From the NCBI GenBank assembly GCA_001662425.1, contig BDDC01002201.1, forward strand, positions 1 to 10,520: DNA of 10,520 nt, given 5' to 3'. This stretch comes from Chlamydomonas sphaeroides. Lineage: Eukaryota > Chlorophyta > Chlorophyceae > Chlamydomonadales > Chlamydomonadaceae. Positions 8,701 through 10,520 of this stretch are shown one piece after another; positions within the stretch are counted from its first letter, which is position 1, and each line of letters begins with the position of its first letter. The translations under genes were made by a program, and so were the position numbers. Under the pieces are notes generated by a model. That model ran no database searches. It was not told the origin of the DNA and saw nothing but the letters and a program-made list of their open reading frames with translations.

Positions 8701-10520
8701 GGGGACAAGGAGTGGGAAGGCAGGGCGGACAGGAGCACGAGGAATGGGAAGCGAGGGCGGACAGGAGCACGACGAGTGGGAAGCGAGGGCGGACAGGAGC
8801 ACGACGAGTGGGAAGGCAGGGCGCGGCAGCTCATGTCACCCCCTTGACGTGGCCGCCAGTCCCACCCTGCTCACCTCCCCGTCCCCCACCCGCCCCCCGC
8901 CTCACCCACGAAGGCCTCCGCCTGGTCTGGCCCTATGACGGTCTGGTCGTTGGGCTTATGCAGCCCGCTGACCAGCTTGGCTAAGGCCTTGTTGGGCGCG
9001 ATGCCTGGGAGGGGAAGGGGAGGGAGGATGCGGTGTAGAGGAATGATCTCCGGTTCCATCGCCCTTCCCTATCTTTTGCGATGCCCGGGGAAGAGCGGGG
9101 CGGTGGGATGCGCCCCCGGTGGGGTGGGGTGGCGCAACACGCCGAGGGCGCTGCACGGCGAGGAAGGCGCGGACCAGCAGACGTGTGCCTGGGGGCATTC
9201 CGGGAGGGCGGCTGGGGCCGCGACCGCACGCCGGCCCGCCCATGCTGGTGCCCACGCGCGTGGTGCCCAGGAGCGTGCCCCGCCCGCCCGCCCGCCCCCC
9301 CGCCGCGCACCCGCCGAGGAGCGGAAGCCCGCCTCCGCCGCCACCGCGGCCCTGGCCTCCGCCGCCACCGCGCTGCCCACCGCCAGCAGCAGCCACCAGC
9401 TGGGGCCCCACCCGGGGTCAGGCGAGGTAGCGGCGCAGGGGGCCGCGTCCCCCTGCTCCTTCCCCTGCCCCTGCTCCTGCTGCGGGAACTCGACGGCGGC
9501 TCCGCCTCCTGCCCCTGGGGGGAGGCCGGCGGATGCAGCTTCCCCTGAGGGGCCAGCTGCCGCGGCGCCCGGTGGCTGCTGCCCCTCCTGAAGGGTCGGC
9601 TCCGCCAGCGGCTGGGCCGGTGGCGCCGGCGGCCGCGCCCGCAGGTCCTGCGGCCGGTGCCGCGTGTCGGCTGCCACGGGGGCGGCGGCGGCGTGCAGGT
9701 GGCCCACCATACGGGGGGGCGGGCGGGGCGGGTGGTGGCAGCCGGAGGCGATGCGGCGGCGGACCTCCTAGGGGATGAGGGGGAGGGCGGGGGAGGGGCC
9801 TGGAGGAGCTGCCGGCCGCCGCGATAGGTCTGAGGCCGTGTCTGCCGTCTGCCACGCCTGGCGTCGCCGGCGCGGAGGTCCGGTCCGGATCGTCCCCCGG
9901 ACGGGCCCCCGCCTCCAGTCCCCGGAGGTCCGGCGCCCCCCCTCCCACCCACCTGCGTCACGTCCACCCAGGTCTCGTCCATGCCCAGCCGCTCCGCTGG
10001 TCCGTAGCGGGCGAGCACCGCATGGATGGCCTTGCTGGCCTGGGGCCGTGCGGGGAGGGGGAGGGGTTGGGGGTGGGGGTGCAGGCGGCGACTGGATGGC
10101 TGAAGCAGCAAGGGACCGAGAGGGCCGGAGGAGGATGGCCGAGGTGCGCAGCGGACAGGCGCGCGGCTGGGGCGCGACTGCCGCTCTCGGCAGGGCGGCC
10201 TCGCTTCCACATACCGCCCTGCAAGCACCTGCAACCCCGCGGACCCGCTATTCGGTCGTGCCGTGGCTGCGTTCGCCAGTACATCTGCGCTCGTACGTTG
10301 TAATGGAGGACCCCAACTGACGGTACGGCCCCAGGTCCTCGCCCCCTACCTGGCGGTACGGCCCTAGGTCCTCGCCCCCTACCTGGCGGTACGGCCCCAG
10401 GTCCTCGCCCCCTACCTGGCGGTACGGCCCCAGGTCCTCGCCTCCTACCTGGCGGTACGGCCCCAGGTCCTCGCCCCCTACCTGGCGGTACGGCCCTAGG
10501 TCCTCGCCCCCTACCTGGCG
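350..10520 (-). CDS. Tandem Y-family DNA polymerase gene: iota-like core, linker, eta-like core (5'-partial)
   Basis: Spliced minus-strand gene; the 5' end lies past the right edge. Exons in transcript order: 10520-10350 (partial), 10039-9953, 9767-9311, 9004-8906, 8693-8553, 8353-8167, 7798-7675, 7500-7403, 7310-6806, 6535-5417, 5047-5024, 4841-4732, 4386-4335, 4200-4114, 3789-3758, 3496-2868, 2655-2513, 2255-1753, 1574-1484, 1272-946, 796-350 (TAG at 352-350). All introns are GT-AG except 7311-7402 (GC-AG). Codon phase agrees at every junction, and exons 2-21 total 5262 nt (1753 codons plus stop). The product carries two successive Y-family translesion polymerase cores, the first iota-like and the second eta-like, joined by a ~540-residue low-complexity linker with no stop between them. 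Known role of the families: low-fidelity synthesis across DNA lesions in the nucleus. Inference: a fusion protein. Alternative: two adjacent genes whose intervening frame happens to be open, the second starting at an internal Met such as those in exon 6535-5417. Boundaries were assigned by eye and individual ones may shift. Confidence 0.72.
862..888 (-). repeat. 9-bp tandem repeat in the last intron
   Basis: Three copies of plus-strand CAGCAGGGG inside intron 797-945. Sense strand is CCCCTGCTG. No evident function beyond a pyrimidine-rich intron body. Confidence 0.88.
1276..1303 (-). repeat. 14-bp direct duplication at a 3' splice site
   Basis: Two copies of plus-strand CAGGGGCGTGGGGG lie directly upstream (sense) of the acceptor CTGCAG|GCC for exon 1272-946, extending its C-rich tract. 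Confidence 0.85.
3661..3750 (-). other. Homopurine (sense) / homopyrimidine tract in intron 3497-3757
   Basis: The plus strand is almost pure C/T for about 85 bases (blocks of CCTTCC, CCCCTCC); the gene's sense strand is therefore G/A-rich immediately after the donor at 3757. G-runs next to 5' splice sites are common intronic splicing enhancers. A tract this long can also form triplex or quadruplex structures. On the plus strand it mimics a polypyrimidine tract ending CCTCAG, but no plus-strand exon follows. Confidence 0.7.
3758..3789 (-). other. 32-nt exon (VAEAIHELLR)
   Basis: CCCGCAG|GTG...CG|GTGAGC. It joins RMRTQ-type upstream sequence ending RYRQ to FAPDGQVEKTSYDD, rebuilding the helix that precedes catalytic motif II. 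Phase 0 in, phase 2 out, matched on both sides. Confidence 0.78.
4335..4386 (-). other. 52-nt exon (CGDGVGAGGRASIASLR)
   Basis: Chosen because the upstream exon ends in phase 2 (GV plus CG) and the downstream exon 4200-4114 starts in phase 0; only a small exon of this phase type reconciles them. Acceptor CCCGGCAG follows a T-rich tract (the plus-strand CAA-rich stretch at 4432-4461), and the donor is CTGCGG|GTGGGG. The result reads GVRCGDGVGAGGR, in the usual fingers position. Confidence 0.65.
5024..5047 (-). other. 24-nt microexon encoding the first catalytic motif (DVDCFYCQ)
   Basis: GCAG|GAT...CAG|GTGGGG, phase 0 on both sides. It supplies catalytic Asp residues and the CFY steric-gate region of the eta-like palm. 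Skipping it would keep frame but remove the metal-binding aspartate. Confidence 0.8.
5048..5416 (-). other. In-frame 369-nt intron splitting palm motif I
   Basis: Donor CACGTG|GTGAGG after RVVLHV, acceptor GGCCGCAG|GATGTGGAC before DVDCFY. Both are phase 0, so splicing yields HVDVDCFYCQVE, the Y-family signature. The intron length is a multiple of three with no in-frame stop. It holds the 15-bp array and, near its 5' end, a sense-strand purine/G-rich tract (plus strand 5284-5410 is C/T-rich). Confidence 0.8.
5137..5226 (-). repeat. 15-bp tandem array in intron 5048-5416
   Basis: Six 15-bp units (plus-strand GGTGGTGTGCGGCTG; the first two end CAA) at 5137-5226, followed by a degenerate copy. 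The array is within the 369-nt intron between RVVLHV and DVDCFYCQ. Sense strand is CACACCACC-rich. Confidence 0.92.
5472..5516 (-). repeat. CCG trinucleotide run encoding fifteen prolines
   Basis: Fifteen perfect CCG codons on the minus strand, followed by RPPARPPAPHP and then the first palm strand QRVVLHV. The polyproline probably makes a stiff tether just ahead of the eta-like core. It is also a candidate replication-slippage site. Confidence 0.92.
5747..5776 (-). repeat. GGC/GCC trinucleotide run encoding ten alanines
   Basis: Ten perfect GCC codons on the minus strand, placed between an acidic patch (DDDDGCD) and PSPAVDV in the linker. Simple triplet expansion in coding sequence. Confidence 0.9.
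6291..6338 (-). repeat. 12-bp coding repeat (SGPQ x4)
   Basis: Four tandem 12-bp units (plus-strand TGCGGACCAGAC; last unit ends GC) at 6291, 6303, 6315 and 6327. They encode Ser-Gly-Pro-Gln repeats in the linker between the polymerases. The unit length keeps the frame. Confidence 0.9.
6536..6805 (-). other. In-frame intron (270 nt) in the linker, with an internal TGTAA
   Basis: Strong donor GCG|GTGAGT and acceptor CCTGCAG|GCC, both phase 0. Length is a multiple of three and the frame through it has no stop, so retention would only add 90 residues. The sense strand carries TGTAA at 6685-6681, the usual green-algal polyadenylation signal, making this a conceivable premature 3' end between the two modules; a transcript ending here would lack a stop codon. 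Confidence 0.6.
7311..7402 (-). other. 92-nt GC-AG intron flanked by a 9-bp direct repeat
   Basis: Donor TTCAG|GCAGGAGC, acceptor AACGTAG|GCAGGAGG. The nine bases AGGCAGGAG occur at both boundaries (plus-strand 7396-7404 and 7304-7312), like a target-site duplication. The intron is clearly AT-richer than its surroundings and contains TAGCTCAC, a plausible branch-point region. Removal links LLNLGATNF to RQEGP in frame. There is no GT donor nearby that would do so. Retention shifts the frame to a stop at 6889. Confidence 0.6.
7818..7884 (-). repeat. 14-bp tandem array near a 3' splice site
   Basis: Four full copies and one partial copy of a 14-bp unit (plus-strand GGTTGGATGGGGGT) starting at 7818, 7832, 7846, 7860 and 7874, with a few substitutions. 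It lies in intron 7799-8166, ending about 20 bases from the acceptor CCCCAG at 7799. The sense strand reads ACCCCCATCCAACC, forming a long C-rich pyrimidine tract. Confidence 0.9.
8041..8198 (-). repeat. 32-bp tandem array duplicating an exon end and 5' splice site
   Basis: About five units of 32 bp (one of 34 bp). The first, 8167-8198, is the true end of exon 8353-8167 (REEWEDS, then AG|GTGCGG). The others lie in the following intron and repeat GGAGTGGGAGGACAGCAG|GTGCGG. Potential donors end at 8167, 8133, 8101 and, with GC in place of GT, 8069. Only the first keeps the established phase with no added residues. The third, 66 nt downstream, is also in frame, has no stop, and adds 22 residues that recreate GEWEDSR. 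Confidence 0.88.
8703..8830 (-). repeat. 32-bp tandem array inside intron 8694-8905
   Basis: Three full 32-bp units (8719-8750, 8751-8782, 8783-8814) with partial units on each side (8703-8718 and 8815-8830). On the sense (minus) strand the unit is C/T-rich and contains CTGTCCGCCCT and CCCACTC, so the array lengthens the pyrimidine tract just upstream of the acceptor for the thumb exon (8693). The last two full units are identical, indicating recent expansion. Confidence 0.9.
10040..10349 (-). other. Intron between exons 1 and 2
   Basis: 310 nt from the innermost donor (CAG|GTAGGG) to a C-rich acceptor, CCCCAG|GCCAGCAAG. It joins GEDLGPYRQ to ASKAIHAVLARYG in phase 0, matching the continuous iota-family segment. 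Apart from the degenerate terminal repeat unit I see no other element in it. Confidence 0.7.
10306..10520 (-). repeat. 33-bp minisatellite spanning an exon end and its 5' splice site (runs off right edge)
   Basis: Six full 33-bp units (10321-10353, then every 33 bp to 10518) plus the start of a seventh. On the minus strand each unit reads GEDLGPYRQVG in frame, and each carries CAG|GTAGGG, a good 5' splice site, after GEDLGPYRQ. Predicted exon ends are 10350, 10383, 10416, 10449, 10482 and 10515. A last partial unit reads GEDLGPYRQ followed by CAG|TTGGGG, so its donor is lost. Unit-to-unit differences (CTG/CTA, GGG/GGA, CGC/CGT) are all synonymous in this frame. Splicing to the acceptor at 10039 is phase 0 from any unit. 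Confidence 0.9.

Larger units (their letters stand above)
7403..10520 (-). other. POLI: DNA polymerase iota-like module (palm part, fingers, thumb, little finger)
   Basis: Exons 1-8 of the gene. GEDLGPYRQ (10350 and upstream) matches the iota segment before the second catalytic motif. Exon 10039-9953 gives AERLGMDETWVDVT, the iota-type form of the Y-family acidic motif, with the catalytic Asp-Glu pair intact. Exon 9767-9311 opens EVRRRIASG and ends LLAVGSAVAAEARAAV, like the helix before the fingers. Exon 9004-8906 carries IAPNKALAKL then SGLHKPNDQTV, the nucleotide-contacting palm segment. Exon 8693-8553 has the thumb helix-hairpin-helix LPGVGRKACKALAEALGV. Exon 8353-8167 has SGPPRSVTVEDSFRP, start of the little finger. 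Exons 7798-7675 and 7500-7403 give ETLTVKWRR and FALTLLNLGATNF, little-finger strands. The first catalytic Asp motif lies beyond the window. About 75 Pro/Ala/Gln-rich residues are inserted within exon 9767-9311. The order and spacing fit iota better than eta or kappa; assignment is by motif recall, not alignment. Confidence 0.82.

Overview
The window looks like nuclear DNA of a very GC-rich green alga, probably chlamydomonadalean/volvocine. The reasons are the extreme GC content with C/G at codon third positions, dense short introns with G-rich 5' ends and C/T-rich 3' ends, coding and intronic minisatellites, and long Ala/Gly/Pro/acidic insertions inside conserved domains. The genus cannot be fixed from the sequence alone.

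Essentially the whole window (350-10520) is one minus-strand, intron-rich transcription unit whose 5' end lies beyond the right edge. I reconstructed 21 exons (20 introns) by hand, using splice consensus, codon phase and conserved motifs. Phase agrees at every junction. From the second exon to the stop the exons sum to 5262 nt, i.e. 1753 codons plus TAG. Read 5'->3' on the minus strand, this encodes: (i) a Y-family DNA polymerase most like polymerase iota (10520-7403; N-terminal palm missing because it is outside the window); (ii) a ~540-residue low-complexity linker (7310-5417); (iii) a second, complete Y-family catalytic core most like polymerase eta (about 5440-350), ending at TAG 352-350.

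No in-frame stop, 3' end or obvious promoter separates the two polymerases. The parsimonious reading is therefore a natural tandem iota-eta translesion polymerase polypeptide. Two adjacent genes sharing an open frame by chance is the main alternative. This is the outstanding observation of the window. Both modules would be expected to act in the nucleus in translesion DNA synthesis, inserting opposite or extending past damaged bases, probably with PCNA. A fusion would couple two error-prone polymerases in one molecule.

A second theme is short tandem arrays tied to splice sites. A 33-bp array at the right edge copies an exon end plus its 5' splice site at least six times, always in frame. A 32-bp array at 8041-8198 does the same for another exon. 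Further arrays (32, 15, 14, 14 and 9 bp) sit inside introns. One 92-nt intron (7311-7402) is GC-AG and is flanked by a 9-bp direct repeat. Its retention would truncate the protein just after the iota module.

Bases 1-349 are 3' flank, with a CT microsatellite and a plus-strand TGTAA that may belong to a convergent neighbour. The many long plus-strand frames are GC-driven shadows with no recognisable domains.
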